A DNA stretch of 64,000 nt from Corynebacterium tuberculostearicum (GCF_030503735.1 NZ_CP073096.1:2170001-2234000), one strand, 5' to 3'. Positions 1 through 8,959 are shown, counted from the stretch's first letter. The notes: generated from the letters alone by a model not told the origin. Numbers and translations: made by a program.

Positions 1-539
1 CCGCCCATATTCCGGAAGGCGAGCCCTTGCTCATTACCGGAATCGGCACGGTTCCGGCGGCCATTGCCTTAACGGAAGCTCTTGCCGAAGCCCGCGCTAA
101 CGGCGCCCTTCCCGATCGCGTTGTCAACATTGGCACGGCGGGCGCGCTTGTCGACGGCATGGCCGGCGTCTTCGAAGTCAATAAGGTCACCAAGCACGAC
201 TTCAAGCTAGAAGTGCTTACCGATATCAACCGCTACCTGCTGCCAGAGACCATCGAGCTCGAGACCTCCGGCCGCCTGCCAGTGCGCGGACTGGCCACGG
301 GAGACATGTTCGTCTCCGATACCGCCCTGCGCACTGAGCTGGCCAAGAAGTCGCAGCTTTGCGATATGGAAGGCTACTCCATCGCTGCGGTATGCCAGCG
401 CTTCGATGTGCCTTGCACCCTGCTCAAGCAGGTATCCGACTCCGCCAATGAAGAATCGATGGGCACTTGGGCTGGCGTCCTCGACCGAGGCGCGCGCCAG
501 CTTGCCTCGGCCGCCACGGACTTAGGCTTTCTACGCTAG
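1..539 (+). CDS. MTA/SAH-type nucleosidase (5' truncated by window edge)
   Basis: Phosphorylase/nucleosidase superfamily protein (PNP_UDP_1 type) that would cleave the N-glycosidic bond of a nucleoside such as methylthioadenosine or S-adenosylhomocysteine. The reading frame is open to the first base, so the true start lies outside the window; the first visible residues are AHIPEGEPLLITGIG. Visible family signatures are the NIGTAGAL loop, the DMEGYSIAAVCQRF segment, where the Glu normally contacts ribose, and VSDSAN, where the Asp is the usual catalytic acid. About 178 residues are present, most of the catalytic domain. Substrate preference cannot be read from this fragment; a purine nucleoside phosphorylase relative is the alternative. 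Confidence 0.8.
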   Translation, partial: AHIPEGEPLLITGIGTVPAAIALTEALAEARANGALPDRVVNIGTAGALVDGMAGVFEVNKVTKHDFKLEVLTDINRYLLPETIELETSGRLPVRGLATGDMFVSDTALRTELAKKSQLCDMEGYSIAAVCQRFDVPCTLLKQVSDSANEESMGTWAGVLDRGARQLASAATDLGFLR

Positions 540-546
540 AAAAATG

Positions 547-574
547 AAGCGCGTCGGCGAAAACCGGCGCGCTT
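547..574. terminator. Hairpin between convergent genes
   Basis: AAGCGCGTCGG and CCGGCGCGCTT pair over 11 bp (one G-U) around a CGAAAA loop. It lies between the convergent nucleosidase and permease genes. There is no good T-run, so termination is an inference. Confidence 0.45.
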
Positions 575-592
575 GTCTATGAGGTTGAGTGT

Positions 593-1966
593 TTAGCTCA
601 ACGGGCTCATTGACTGGTAGAGCTGTTCTACCTTGTCGCGTGGGGTCTCGTCATGTTCGTGGACGGCGTCGCTGACCTCTTCAGGGTCGTCTTTGGAGCC
701 AGTAATAATGTCTATATCGGAGGGCTCAACCTCGCCGGAGCGAAGCGCGGCCATCTCGGCGTGGTAGCGCACAACAACGGCAATGGTGGCGGCCACGGGG
801 ACGGCGAGGAAGGCGCCGACGATGCCTGCCAGGGTAGAGCCGATGGTGACAGAGAGCAGGACGATGGCCGCGTGCAGTCCCATTGCCTTGGACTGCAACA
901 TAGGTTGGAGAATATTGCCCTCAACCTGCTGGACGATGATGATAAGGGCCAAGGCCAATAGTGCATTGGTCAGGCCATTGGATACCAAGGCGATAATAAC
1001 TGCCAAAGCACCGGCGGTGACAGCACCGATGATTGGGATGAAGCTGGCGAAGAAAGTCACCACCGCGATGACGAGCGCAAGCGGAACTTGCAGAGCCCAC
1101 AGGCCAAGGCCGATGAGAACTGCGTCCACCATGGCCACCGCGGCCTGCGCCTGGATAAAGCCAGACAAAGTCTTCCAGATGCGGGAGCCGAGTTCCGTGA
1201 CGTGCCAGCCGGTGGAATTGCCGGTGTACTTGCGCAACCAAGGCAAGAATTTGTCGCCGTCTTTGATAATGAAGAAGGTGACAAAGAGCATGATCAATGC
1301 GGCCACGACGATGGAGCTAGCCATGGAAAAGCCGGAAATGACGCCGGTGGCGATGGTTGATGCTTGGCCCTTGGCAAACTTAACCGCATCTTGCAGCACG
1401 GATTCCAGTTGATCGCTTCGGATATCGATGGGGGACTCTTCCACCATCTCCGTGAGTTGATTGATGCCATCTTCAGCTTGGTCAATGAGAGTTTGGCTTT
1501 GGTTGGTGACAACTGGGGCCATGGCGGCGAAAACACCGCAGAAGATAATGATGAGACCGAGCAAGGTGCTGACGGCCGCAAGCGAGCGCGGGAATCCCTT
1601 ACCACGTAGCCAAGCGCTGACCGGGTAGAGCACCGTGGAGACCAAGACGGCGAGCAAGACGGGCAGTAGACCCACCCAAATGAATTTGAGCAAGTAGCCG
1701 GCAAGCGCCAAGCCGGCGACGATGAGGATGAAGGTTACCGAAATCTTGGCCATGGAGCGAAAGTCCTTGGCCAAAATGGCTGATTTATTATCGTGCTCGG
1801 CGGGGTGTTCATTGGCGAGTTCGGCGCCAAGGTGCGCGTCATCATAAGAGACGAGGGTGTGCGCATCTTCCTCGCCGGGTTTTTGGATTTGTGTCGCGGT
1901 TCCTTTTTCCTGCGCGGACGGGCGCTTGGCCTCGTCGCGAGAAGACGAATCATGTGATGTAGACAT
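593..1966 (-). CDS. AI-2E family transporter (PerM-like permease)
   Basis: Integral membrane protein of 457 residues in the AI-2E/PerM family. The first ~75 residues are hydrophilic and the last ~50 are an acidic cytoplasmic-type tail. Between them lie hydrophobic segments, including a pair near residues 75-120, several from about 210 to 400, and the characteristic late motif EGNILQPMLQSKAMGLHA followed by two more membrane spans. Family members are proposed to export small molecules or exchange ions; despite the name, a role with autoinducer-2 is not shown by sequence. It stands alone, separated from putA upstream by a strong terminator. ATG start at 1966; both flanks suggest a monocistronic unit. 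Confidence 0.85.
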   Translation of the reverse strand: MSTSHDSSSRDEAKRPSAQEKGTATQIQKPGEEDAHTLVSYDDAHLGAELANEHPAEHDNKSAILAKDFRSMAKISVTFILIVAGLALAGYLLKFIWVGLLPVLLAVLVSTVLYPVSAWLRGKGFPRSLAAVSTLLGLIIIFCGVFAAMAPVVTNQSQTLIDQAEDGINQLTEMVEESPIDIRSDQLESVLQDAVKFAKGQASTIATGVISGFSMASSIVVAALIMLFVTFFIIKDGDKFLPWLRKYTGNSTGWHVTELGSRIWKTLSGFIQAQAAVAMVDAVLIGLGLWALQVPLALVIAVVTFFASFIPIIGAVTAGALAVIIALVSNGLTNALLALALIIIVQQVEGNILQPMLQSKAMGLHAAIVLLSVTIGSTLAGIVGAFLAVPVAATIAVVVRYHAEMAALRSGEVEPSDIDIITGSKDDPEEVSDAVHEHDETPRDKVEQLYQSMSPLS

Positions 1967-2009
1967 TGCCTACCACTATGCCACATAGAACCTGCAGCGC
2001 ATATACGAA

Positions 2010-2049
2010 AATAGAGGTAGCGCCCTAGGAAGGAGGCGCTACCTCTATT
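2010..2049 (-). terminator. Rho-independent terminator of putA
   Basis: A 15-bp perfect stem (AATAGAGGTAGCGCC / GGCGCTACCTCTATT) with a 10-nt loop. Read on the minus strand it ends in a short TTTT run just after putA. Confidence 0.85.
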
Positions 2050-2072
2050 GGTGCTTTTTGCCCGCCTGGATA

Positions 2073-5000
2073 TTACTCGTCGCGTAGGTTGCCCACGTTG
2101 CGAATGATGCCGAAGCGGTGCATGGTTACGGAGACTGCCTGCTCAAGAAGGTAAGGAATGAGTTCACGGCGGCCGTCGGCAAGCACGGGCTGGTCGAGCA
2201 CTACGGAGTTGGAGCGCACCGCGGCCTCATAGATGGAATCCGGCACGGTGCGCAGCGCACGCACGCGCGAGGACTGGTCATTAGCCACGGCGGTGGCAAA
2301 GGCTTCGTCGGTAATGGCCTTAACGTCGAAGCCGAGGTCCTGCAGCTGAGTGGCTACCTCCGGGGTGGCAGAGATTTCCGTGGCGGTGCCGGTGATTGCA
2401 GCAGCCAGCACCTGGCGAGCGACCTCGCGCAGCTCGTAGCCTTCGCCCACGCGCACACGCAGCTTGCTCAACAGCGGGCGGTAGCGGAAGATATTGGCCT
2501 CAGAGACTAAACCGGTGCGGTCGTGGTTGCGACCAAACTCCTCCTGCCAGGCCACCTGGTCTAGCTCAGCGGCGCGCCACAGCCAGGAGATGTCGTCCTC
2601 GGAGAGCTTGCCGGAAAGGTTATCGCGCAGGCGTTGCAGTGCGGCGAGGCTAGCTGGGGCGATGTCTACGTTGCGTGGCTTGAGTTCGCCATCGGCCCAC
2701 TCACCCATCTGCGCCACATAGTTCGGGCCGCCGGCTTTAGCGCCCGGGCCCATGACGGACTTCTTCCAACCGCCGAAGGACTGGCGCTGGACAATCGCGC
2801 CGGTAATGCCGCGGTTGACGTAGGCATTGCCCACCTCAACATTGTCGATCCAGTACTCAATTTCGGCGTCGTCAAGCGAGTGGATGCCGCCAGTCAGACC
2901 GTAACCGGTGTCGTTTTGCCAAGCGATTGCCTCTTCCAAGGTATCGGCATACATGATGCCAAGGATGGGGCCGAAGCACTCGTTCTTGTGGTACCAGGAG
3001 CCCGGCTGCACATTATCGCGGATGCCCGGGGACCATAGGGTACCTTCCTGATTGAGCTTTTCCGGCTTGAGCAGCCACTTCTCGCCCGGCTCAAGCTGTG
3101 TCAAGCCGCGCAGGAGCTTTTCACTCGGCTCTTCTGCCAAGCCATTCATGGTGGTGGTGATGTCGAAACCAGGGCCGGGCTTGAGGGTCTTGACAGCATC
3201 CAGCAATTGGTTGCGCAGGCGCGCAGACTTGCCGGCTGCACCGACGAAGATGACTAGGGAGGACGCCGAGCACTTTTGGCCCGAGTGGCCGAAGGCAGAG
3301 TTGTAGAGGTCATCGATGGCCAGATCTGGGTCTGCGGCCGGGGTGATGATGAGCGCATTCTTGCCGGAGGTCTCCGCCATGATATTCATTTTCGGCTTCC
3401 AGGAACGGAAGAGCACGCCGGTATCGGAGGCGCCGGTGAGGATGACATTGTCCACGTCATCGTGGGAAAGCAGGGCCTTGCCGGCTTCGCCTTCATCAGT
3501 AAGCACGAGTTGGACCAGGTCCGGGTCCAGTCCCTGCGCCTCCAGAGCGGTGCGGAACGCTTCCACCACGAGCTTGCCGCAGTGAACCACCTGTGGGGCT
3601 GGCTTGACGATAACCGCCGAGCCGGCCGCCAAGGATGCCGCAATGCCGCCGGTCGGGATGGCAATGGGGAAGTTCCACGGTGGGGTCACCACGGTGACGG
3701 TGTGGGGTGTGAACTTAGAGTAAGACTCCTCCAGCAGGCGCGCGGATTGGCCGTAGTAGGTACAGAAGTCAATCGCCTCAGAGACCTCAGGATCGGTCTG
3801 AGTAACGGTCTTATTGGCCTCATACGCAGCCACAGAGATGAACTTACCGCGCTGGGAAGCAATCTCGTCCGCGACCGCCTCGAGGGCCGCGGCGCGCTCG
3901 GCGGCAGGACGCTTACCCCACTCGGTGCCCAGCTCCTTGGCGCGGGCGATATGGCCTTCTACCGCGGCTGGGTCGGTGACCTCCCTGATGCCGTGCTCGC
4001 CCGGGTTGCGCTTGAGCGCTTCCAGCGCCCACTGGCGGTTGGCCGCGAGAGCCGGGTCAGTATCAGCCTCGTTAGTAAAGCGGCCGGTACGCGGTGCTTG
4101 GCGGCCATCCTCCTCGAGGCGGTTCTGGGTGCGACGGGCGCCAGCGAAGGTGTCCCAGCGCTTGGCGACGGCCCGACGGAACGTCTCTTCCTGGTCCGCC
4201 AGCGGCTCCTCGCCTGGGGCAAAGAGGGCGTAGAGGAAGTTTTGTGGTGCGGAGTTCTCCTCTAGGCGGCGTACCAGGTAGGACACGGCGACATCGAAGT
4301 CTTCTGCGTGGACAACCGGGGTATAGAGGATCTGGCGGCCGTCAAAGACCTTGCGCACCGCTGCCTGCTGTGCTGGGGACATGCCCTGCAGCATCTCCGA
4401 ATCCATCATGTGCAGCACGCCGCGCTTCTTACCCAGCTCATAGGCCATTGCGGCGGTATAGAGGTTGTGGGTTGCTACACCGATGCGGACGCTATCGGCG
4501 TACTCCTCGCGCAGGATGAAATCCAGTAGGCGATAGTAGTTAGCATCCACATCGAGTTTGTTGGTGTAGGTAGCAAGCGGCCAATCGTGGACCTCGCCCT
4601 GCACGGTCTCCATAGATAGGTTCGCGCCCTTAACGATGCGCACCTTAACTTTTGCGCCGCCTTCAGCGACGCGTTTCTTAGCAAACTCCGCGATGTCCTT
4701 GAGGGCATCAAACGTATCAGGAAGATAGGCCTGCAGGACGATTCCGGACTCTAGATTCTTAAACTCCGGCTCGCTCATCAGCTCCTTGAACAGGCGGATG
4801 GTCAGGTGGAGATCGTGGTATTCCTCCATGTCCATATTGATAAACACCTGCGGATTGCGGCGCGCTGCTTCTTCATAGAGTGGACGCAGGCGCTCTTTGA
4901 GCCGCTCCACCGAACCGTCGATGTCCCACTGGTTAAGCTGAGCCACCATGGAGGAGGCTTTCACGGAAACGTAGGTCACGCGCGGATTTTGGATGAGCTT

Positions 5001-5516
5001 GAGGGTACGCTCAGCACGGGATTTTGCCTCAGCCTCACCGAGTACCGCTTCCCCCAGTAGGTTGAGGTTGAGCTGCTCGCCGGATTCAGCGGCTTTGTCG
5101 AGCGTCTTATTTAGCGATTCCGACTCTGCATCCAGCACTAGGTGGCCGACCATTTTGCGCATGTAGATTCGCGTAATGGGCATCACTAAGTTGGGCAGGA
5201 TTGGTCCGAAGAAGCCACCGGCGCCAACGAGCGCACCGTTGATGCTTCCCAAGAAAGAAGGATCATAGTGCGAGGAAATATCCTTCAGTGCGTGCGCTGC
5301 TACCTTGTCGTCTTCTGGGCGCATGACGCGGTCGACGAAGTCCATGGTGAACTTCACACCGTCTTCATCGCGCAGTAGGTCCGCGAGCTGTTCGGTGGCC
5401 TTATCTTCTTCGTCCGCGGTGGACTTCAACCAGTTGTGGGCGCGGCTGATAGCTGCAGGCAGGACAGCCTCCACATCATCAGAGATGGGTAAGCGGGTAT
5501 TAGCAGGAGAAGTCAT
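2073..5516 (-). CDS. putA: Bifunctional proline dehydrogenase / L-glutamate-gamma-semialdehyde dehydrogenase
   Basis: PutA oxidises proline to glutamate in two steps: an FAD-dependent proline dehydrogenase makes pyrroline-5-carboxylate, and an NAD-dependent aldehyde dehydrogenase makes glutamate. The N-terminal half (about residues 130-460) carries the PRODH barrel with segments such as VRIVKGANL and GVATHN. The ALDH half (about 530-1000) shows the PWNFPIAIPTGG cofactor loop and the catalytic cysteine in GHSGQKCSAS near residue 750. At 1147 residues it has the length expected for a trifunctional-lacking PutA: no ribbon-helix-helix DNA-binding domain is seen at the N-terminus, so it is not predicted to repress its own gene. 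Start ATG at 5516. The ~590 bp upstream hold no convincing gene. Confidence 0.96.
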   Translation of the reverse strand: MTSPANTRLPISDDVEAVLPAAISRAHNWLKSTADEEDKATEQLADLLRDEDGVKFTMDFVDRVMRPEDDKVAAHALKDISSHYDPSFLGSINGALVGAGGFFGPILPNLVMPITRIYMRKMVGHLVLDAESESLNKTLDKAAESGEQLNLNLLGEAVLGEAEAKSRAERTLKLIQNPRVTYVSVKASSMVAQLNQWDIDGSVERLKERLRPLYEEAARRNPQVFINMDMEEYHDLHLTIRLFKELMSEPEFKNLESGIVLQAYLPDTFDALKDIAEFAKKRVAEGGAKVKVRIVKGANLSMETVQGEVHDWPLATYTNKLDVDANYYRLLDFILREEYADSVRIGVATHNLYTAAMAYELGKKRGVLHMMDSEMLQGMSPAQQAAVRKVFDGRQILYTPVVHAEDFDVAVSYLVRRLEENSAPQNFLYALFAPGEEPLADQEETFRRAVAKRWDTFAGARRTQNRLEEDGRQAPRTGRFTNEADTDPALAANRQWALEALKRNPGEHGIREVTDPAAVEGHIARAKELGTEWGKRPAAERAAALEAVADEIASQRGKFISVAAYEANKTVTQTDPEVSEAIDFCTYYGQSARLLEESYSKFTPHTVTVVTPPWNFPIAIPTGGIAASLAAGSAVIVKPAPQVVHCGKLVVEAFRTALEAQGLDPDLVQLVLTDEGEAGKALLSHDDVDNVILTGASDTGVLFRSWKPKMNIMAETSGKNALIITPAADPDLAIDDLYNSAFGHSGQKCSASSLVIFVGAAGKSARLRNQLLDAVKTLKPGPGFDITTTMNGLAEEPSEKLLRGLTQLEPGEKWLLKPEKLNQEGTLWSPGIRDNVQPGSWYHKNECFGPILGIMYADTLEEAIAWQNDTGYGLTGGIHSLDDAEIEYWIDNVEVGNAYVNRGITGAIVQRQSFGGWKKSVMGPGAKAGGPNYVAQMGEWADGELKPRNVDIAPASLAALQRLRDNLSGKLSEDDISWLWRAAELDQVAWQEEFGRNHDRTGLVSEANIFRYRPLLSKLRVRVGEGYELREVARQVLAAAITGTATEISATPEVATQLQDLGFDVKAITDEAFATAVANDQSSRVRALRTVPDSIYEAAVRSNSVVLDQPVLADGRRELIPYLLEQAVSVTMHRFGIIRNVGNLRDE

Positions 5517-6111
5517 ATGGGTTATACCTCTTTTTCAAACGGGTCACGTCCCAGCGGCCGTCATCCACGCGGGGCAAAGGACCTGCCAAATGCGGCGGAT
5601 ATGGGAATGCCGGAAGGCAATGAATCTGGGAAATGAGCGGTGAGCTATGTCGTGCTGCGCGATGCAGCGGGTTGAGGAGCGAACACGCAGGGGCGCGACG
5701 CAGTGCGGGGTTCGCAGGTATTCAGGTTGAAAGTGCGACTTTCAGCAGACCGTTATACGGGCTGTGTGCGGACGGGAGGCCTATCGCTGCTGCGACGAAC
5801 GCGCGCCAGGTTGGTGTTCAACACTCACCTGCTTTCTATGACGTGGGTATGGGAACTAGGGAAAACGCGAGAGCTAAAGCGCTCTGGCGTGTGGCAACCC
5901 TGCAGGTTCAGGCTCCGATTATTGCCTAGGAAATATTACGAACTTTCGTGTTGCCGTCATTATAGAGAAGCGGCAAACGTGATGCTAGTCTCCTTTAGAA
6001 AACGATACGCGGGGGTAGAAAGACAAAAAATAAACCCCAGCATGTGGGGTTCAGAGGGGGTATTGACGCAACCGGGGGTGTCTACCCCCGAGATTGTTTA
6101 GCAACCGCGGT
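5517..6111. other. Gene-poor interval between putA and the response regulator
   Basis: About 595 bases with no credible coding region: short open frames on the plus strand (about 5633-6101) have no ribosome site and no recognisable product. The left part should hold the putA promoter. The right part holds repeated G/C tracts and two hairpins near 6033-6090. Nothing else was recognised. Confidence 0.5.
6025..6051 (-). terminator. Terminator of the two-component regulator gene
   Basis: On the minus strand AACCCCA-CATGC-TGGGGTT is followed directly by TATTTTTTG, a classic intrinsic terminator 60 nt after the regulator stop. A second perfect hairpin, CGGGGGT-N4-ACCCCCG (6072-6089), lies between them without a T-run. 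Confidence 0.8.
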
Positions 6112-6798
6112 TTAGGAACCGTACCCAGCTTTCAAAGCTTTTACTGCCAGCTCAAGACGGGACTTAGCGTGAAACTCGCTAAGGAGGGTGGAAACATACT
6201 TTTTCACCGTGCCCGGTGCATAATGTGTGCTCTTGGCAATCTCTTCGTTCGACTTGCCTTGGCAGACTAAATCTAGGACCTGCTCTAAAGCAGGAGAAAT
6301 GTGATGATTGTCCTTGAGCTTAGCGGTATCATTCGCCCCATTGGAATTGCTCTTCTCCGCGTTCCAACCAGGAAGTTGCTCAAAAAGGCGGGTGAGGGAT
6401 TGTGGGGTAACAACCGTGCCACCGCGCACGGCCTCGCGCACGGTATCCAAGATATAGACCGGTTTTGAGCTCTTTAGAATATAGGCCGCTGCCTTATTGG
6501 ACATGACTTCTTTGAGGGTTTGATCATTGTCCATGGCGGTCATCGCAACAAAGACGGGTGGGTTATCCATCTTATTGACCTCGCGCAAGAGGGTAGTGCC
6601 ATCCATTTCGGGCATATGGATGTCCGCGACAAGGACATCAAATTCTTGCTCTTGCAGTAATTTGAGGGCGACCTTGCCATTTTCTGCGGTAGCGCGCACC
6701 TCCATGTCCTCCGCTGAGGCGAAGTAGCGCCCCAAGGCCTCGAGAACAAGTGGGTCGTCATCGACGACCAGAAGGGAAATCTTTACTTCACGCACCAT
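6112..6798 (-). CDS. NarL/LuxR-type response regulator
   Basis: Response regulator of 228 residues. The receiver domain (about 5-120) shows the acidic pocket VVDDDP and the phospho-acceptor Asp in VLVADIHMPEMDG. The C-terminal LuxR helix-turn-helix (about 165-225) contains LVCQGKSNEEIAKS and GTVKKYVSTLLSEF. Its partner kinase is encoded just upstream. The start codon ATG at 6798 lies inside the end of a 50-codon ORF (6783-6935), with a 16-nt overlap, so its translation is probably coupled to that small ORF rather than to a separate ribosome site. Target genes are unknown; the neighbouring small acidic protein gene (8396-8572) is one candidate. Confidence 0.93.
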   Translation of the reverse strand: MVREVKISLLVVDDDPLVLEALGRYFASAEDMEVRATAENGKVALKLLQEQEFDVLVADIHMPEMDGTTLLREVNKMDNPPVFVAMTAMDNDQTLKEVMSNKAAAYILKSSKPVYILDTVREAVRGGTVVTPQSLTRLFEQLPGWNAEKSNSNGANDTAKLKDNHHISPALEQVLDLVCQGKSNEEIAKSTHYAPGTVKKYVSTLLSEFHAKSRLELAVKALKAGYGS

Positions 6799-6935
6799 GG
6801 TGATGGGCAGCCAAAGACCAATTCAACCGGCGATTGATATTCCGTGTGTGGAGATAGATCACCAGGGGTCAGTCCCCCTAGGAGGGAGGATGACAACAAA
6901 AATGGAGCGAGAAAACTAGCAAGTGCGGCCTGCAT
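6783..6935 (-). CDS. Small ORF (50 aa) between kinase and regulator, hydrophobic N-terminus
   Basis: Not in usual gene-calling size range. ATG at 6935 is preceded at 8 nt by AAAGGA, a better ribosome site than that of either flanking gene. The peptide starts MQAALASFLAPFLLSSSLLG, a hydrophobic stretch like a signal peptide or a single membrane helix, then turns polar and ends FGCPSPWCVK with two cysteines four residues apart. Its stop lies 16 nt inside the response-regulator gene, which suggests translational coupling. It could be a secreted signal, a membrane-bound modulator of the kinase, or merely a leader that drives regulator translation. No family was recognised. That it is translated is an inference from the ribosome site and the overlap. 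Confidence 0.5.
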   Translation of the reverse strand: MQAALASFLAPFLLSSSLLGGLTPGDLSPHTEYQSPVELVFGCPSPWCVK

Positions 6936-7025
6936 ATGCGTGGTCCTTTAATAAAAACTGTTTTAGTCAGAAACAAGCGATAGCTTAGTGTATGCTTTCC
7001 AGGTTTGCTAGGAGAAGTGTTGCAC

Positions 7026-8216
7026 TTAACGTGCTTTTTGGGCGGAGGGTGGAAGCGAAAGCGAAAGTTCCCACCGATTGTTTTCAAATTTGGTATCAAT
7101 GCGGGCGTCGATTGTTGTGGCTATTCGTGACATTGATGCCATACCAATGCCCGATGACATATCGGCATTTGTACTAGTCGGTTTAGAAACGGGATTGGAA
7201 ATTGTTATGACGATCCATCCCAAATGCGGTCGCACCGAGATTACGATTTCCGCGCCTGGTGGAGAGTACTTGACTGCGTTTAAACAGGCTTCGGTAGTGA
7301 TTGCAGCGATGGAGTTTAGCGTTTCTGGAGGAAAACGTGGGGTGAACTCTTCGGTACTCACCTCCATCACTGGTTGTCGGTTTAACTTAGATAGACGGCC
7401 TTCTTCTCGGGAAAGAAGCTGGGCAAAAGTATCTGGCTTGGTTGTGGAGCCGAAGCTTAAACCGTCGTTAATGCCTTCGATGTTGTTTCGGAGAACCTTA
7501 GTCAGCGCGCGAACTTCGGACATAGAGGAGCGCATGGAATCGCTGAGTTCATCCAGGCGTCGAGCAAGTTCTTGGTTTTGGGAATACTCGAGACTTAAGG
7601 CTTCAAGCTGCATGGTGTTAACTGTCAGGCTGGAGACTACGGAGTTATGCAGTGTTTCGGCGAGATCCGATTGTCTCCGTTGAACATCGGCGTTCCACTC
7701 GACCATGGCTGTCTTGTATCGCTGAGCGGAATGGGCAAAAGTTGCTCCGATGACCGCGCCGACTCCAATGAACATTGCCCATGCAAAGGCTGGCGCAGGA
7801 TTTACGCTGATTTGTGCGGTGCTGGGATCGATTAGGCCTGCGGCCCAAAAGACGGCACCTATTCCAAATGTCTGCCAATTCTTACCGTGATACGCGATCA
7901 CGGCGATAAAGATTGGGGTTAAAAAGATGTAGCAGAGGTAGGGAGTACCTACGGCGAAAGTAGACCCCATCCACACCGCCACAAAAATTACCGACATCAG
8001 GAGCGGGTGCCGGAATGCCAAAGTAGTAGTGACGGTCAAAATAAGACCCAAGACGGCGGCCGAAAGCTGGTGTTCTGTGGGGGTGAAAGACGCGCCGAGA
8101 AGAGTGAGCGCTACGCAAATTACCGCGGTAAGGGCAGCTGTTCGCTGCAAGGTCATGGCCGCGCGAATGCGTTGGTGAATATGCGGCTGTGAAAGTTTAG
8201 GCACGGTGCGGCACAC
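7026..8216 (-). CDS. Sensor histidine kinase (NarL-type partner)
   Basis: Membrane histidine kinase of 396 residues. Five or six hydrophobic segments fill residues 25-160 with almost no extracellular loop, so it probably senses the membrane or a hydrophobic ligand. A dimerisation/phospho-acceptor helix follows, with the putative phosphorylated His190 in DLAETLHNSV, then an ATPase domain with the N box EACLNAVKYSP and G box SSGIGMASM. The residue after the histidine is Asn, where HisKA_3 kinases normally have Asp or Glu. A GTG start at 8216 follows an AGGAAG ribosome site at a short distance; GTG at 8204 or ATG at 8156 are alternatives. It is transcribed toward the small ORF and the response regulator, about 90 and 230 nt downstream. 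Confidence 0.88.
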   Translation of the reverse strand: MCRTVPKLSQPHIHQRIRAAMTLQRTAALTAVICVALTLLGASFTPTEHQLSAAVLGLILTVTTTLAFRHPLLMSVIFVAVWMGSTFAVGTPYLCYIFLTPIFIAVIAYHGKNWQTFGIGAVFWAAGLIDPSTAQISVNPAPAFAWAMFIGVGAVIGATFAHSAQRYKTAMVEWNADVQRRQSDLAETLHNSVVSSLTVNTMQLEALSLEYSQNQELARRLDELSDSMRSSMSEVRALTKVLRNNIEGINDGLSFGSTTKPDTFAQLLSREEGRLSKLNRQPVMEVSTEEFTPRFPPETLNSIAAITTEACLNAVKYSPPGAEIVISVRPHLGWIVITISNPVSKPTSTNADMSSGIGMASMSRIATTIDARIDTKFENNRWELSLSLPPSAQKAR

Positions 8217-8298
8217 GCTTCCTGGTTGCTAAAGCTCGATGGGTTTGTCTCCTTAGTGTAAGTACAACGGCCGCGAAGTAGCCATTGAAAACAGCCAA

Positions 8299-8322
8299 AC
8301 CCCCGCACCTTCGTGCGCGGGT
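8299..8322 (-). terminator. Terminator of the small acidic protein gene
   Basis: On the minus strand ACCCGCGCAC-N4-GTGCGGGGGT (one bulged or mismatched position) followed by TTTGG and a later TTTTC. It separates the 58-residue ORF from the kinase gene. Confidence 0.6.
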
Positions 8323-8395
8323 CCTTAGGTGGATTCCGAGCGGAAAAGAAGGTGAGGGGGTTAGCTGGTCTTCATGAAGGAGTGCAGATTGCTAA

Positions 8396-8572
8396 TTACT
8401 TAGCTTCTGCGGCAGCCTCTGCGTCATCCTTGGAGGACAGACCCTCGAATACGGAGGACAGGTCCTCGGAGTCGGTGTTGGACTCGGAGGAGGTCTCGAT
8501 GAGGCCCTTGATGCCCTTTACGAGTGCCTCAAAGTCGATGGCGGAGCTGAGGTCTGCGAGGGAATCGAACAT
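8396..8572 (-). CDS. 58-residue acidic amphipathic protein, possible PorH-like porin subunit
   Basis: Start ATG at 8572 is preceded by GAAAGGAAA, and the gene has its own terminator. The product begins MFDSLADLSSAIDFEALVKG, has no signal peptide and no cysteine, and ends in an Ala/Glu-rich tail. Size, acidity and lack of a signal fit the corynebacterial PorH/PorA cell-wall channel peptides (about 40-60 residues), which are found in the mycolate outer membrane without classical export signals. Sequence similarity is too weak to be sure by eye, and no second PorA-like frame is visible next to it. Codon use is strongly biased toward the optimal set (CTC, GAG, TCC, ATC), as in highly expressed genes. 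Confidence 0.5.
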   Translation of the reverse strand: MFDSLADLSSAIDFEALVKGIKGLIETSSESNTDSEDLSSVFEGLSSKDDAEAAAEAK

Positions 8573-8883
8573 ATATTTTCCTTTCGGATAGGCGGAGTAA
8601 AACTACAATCTCTCTGGGGTAGCAGCTTTTGGCTGCTGTGATTCCTAGTATGCGGTAGCGGAGGTGGGCTGCCAATCCTCTTTTGGATACTTTCTGAAGT
8701 AACTTTTGGATCCTCTTAATACGATTTAAGGAACTCCATTTGGGTGCAGGCTAGGTTGCGGGGGTAAATCTGTAGGGGTGAGCAGGGGGCGTCGGAAAGA
8801 GCTGTGCTGAGCTGGGTAAAAGCAGGAATTTTGAGAAAAGTTGAGTCGCGAGGAATAACTTTTGTAGGCTTCCGGTTGTAAGG

Positions 8884-8904
8884 ATTGAGTGACACAGACT
8901 CAAG
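8884..8904. promoter_or_regulatory. HAIR operator 1 (HspR binding site) upstream of dnaK
   Basis: ATTGAGT-N7-ACTCAAG matches the HspR-associated inverted repeat consensus CTTGAGT-N7-ACTCAAG in all but the outermost base. It ends 4 bp before the proposed -35 hexamer. Confidence 0.9.
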
Positions 8905-8959
8905 GGTGTGTGACCGGACGCGGAAGTTCTGTTACAGTAGCGCTCGGACGCAACGAGAA

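Noticed and set aside
2118..4519. Long plus-strand open frames antisense to putA
   Set aside because: Shadow frames caused by GC-rich codon use of putA.
5633..6101. Plus-strand open frames in the putA upstream region
   Set aside because: No ribosome site, Arg/Cys-rich composition without recognisable features, and overlapping frames; probably chance.
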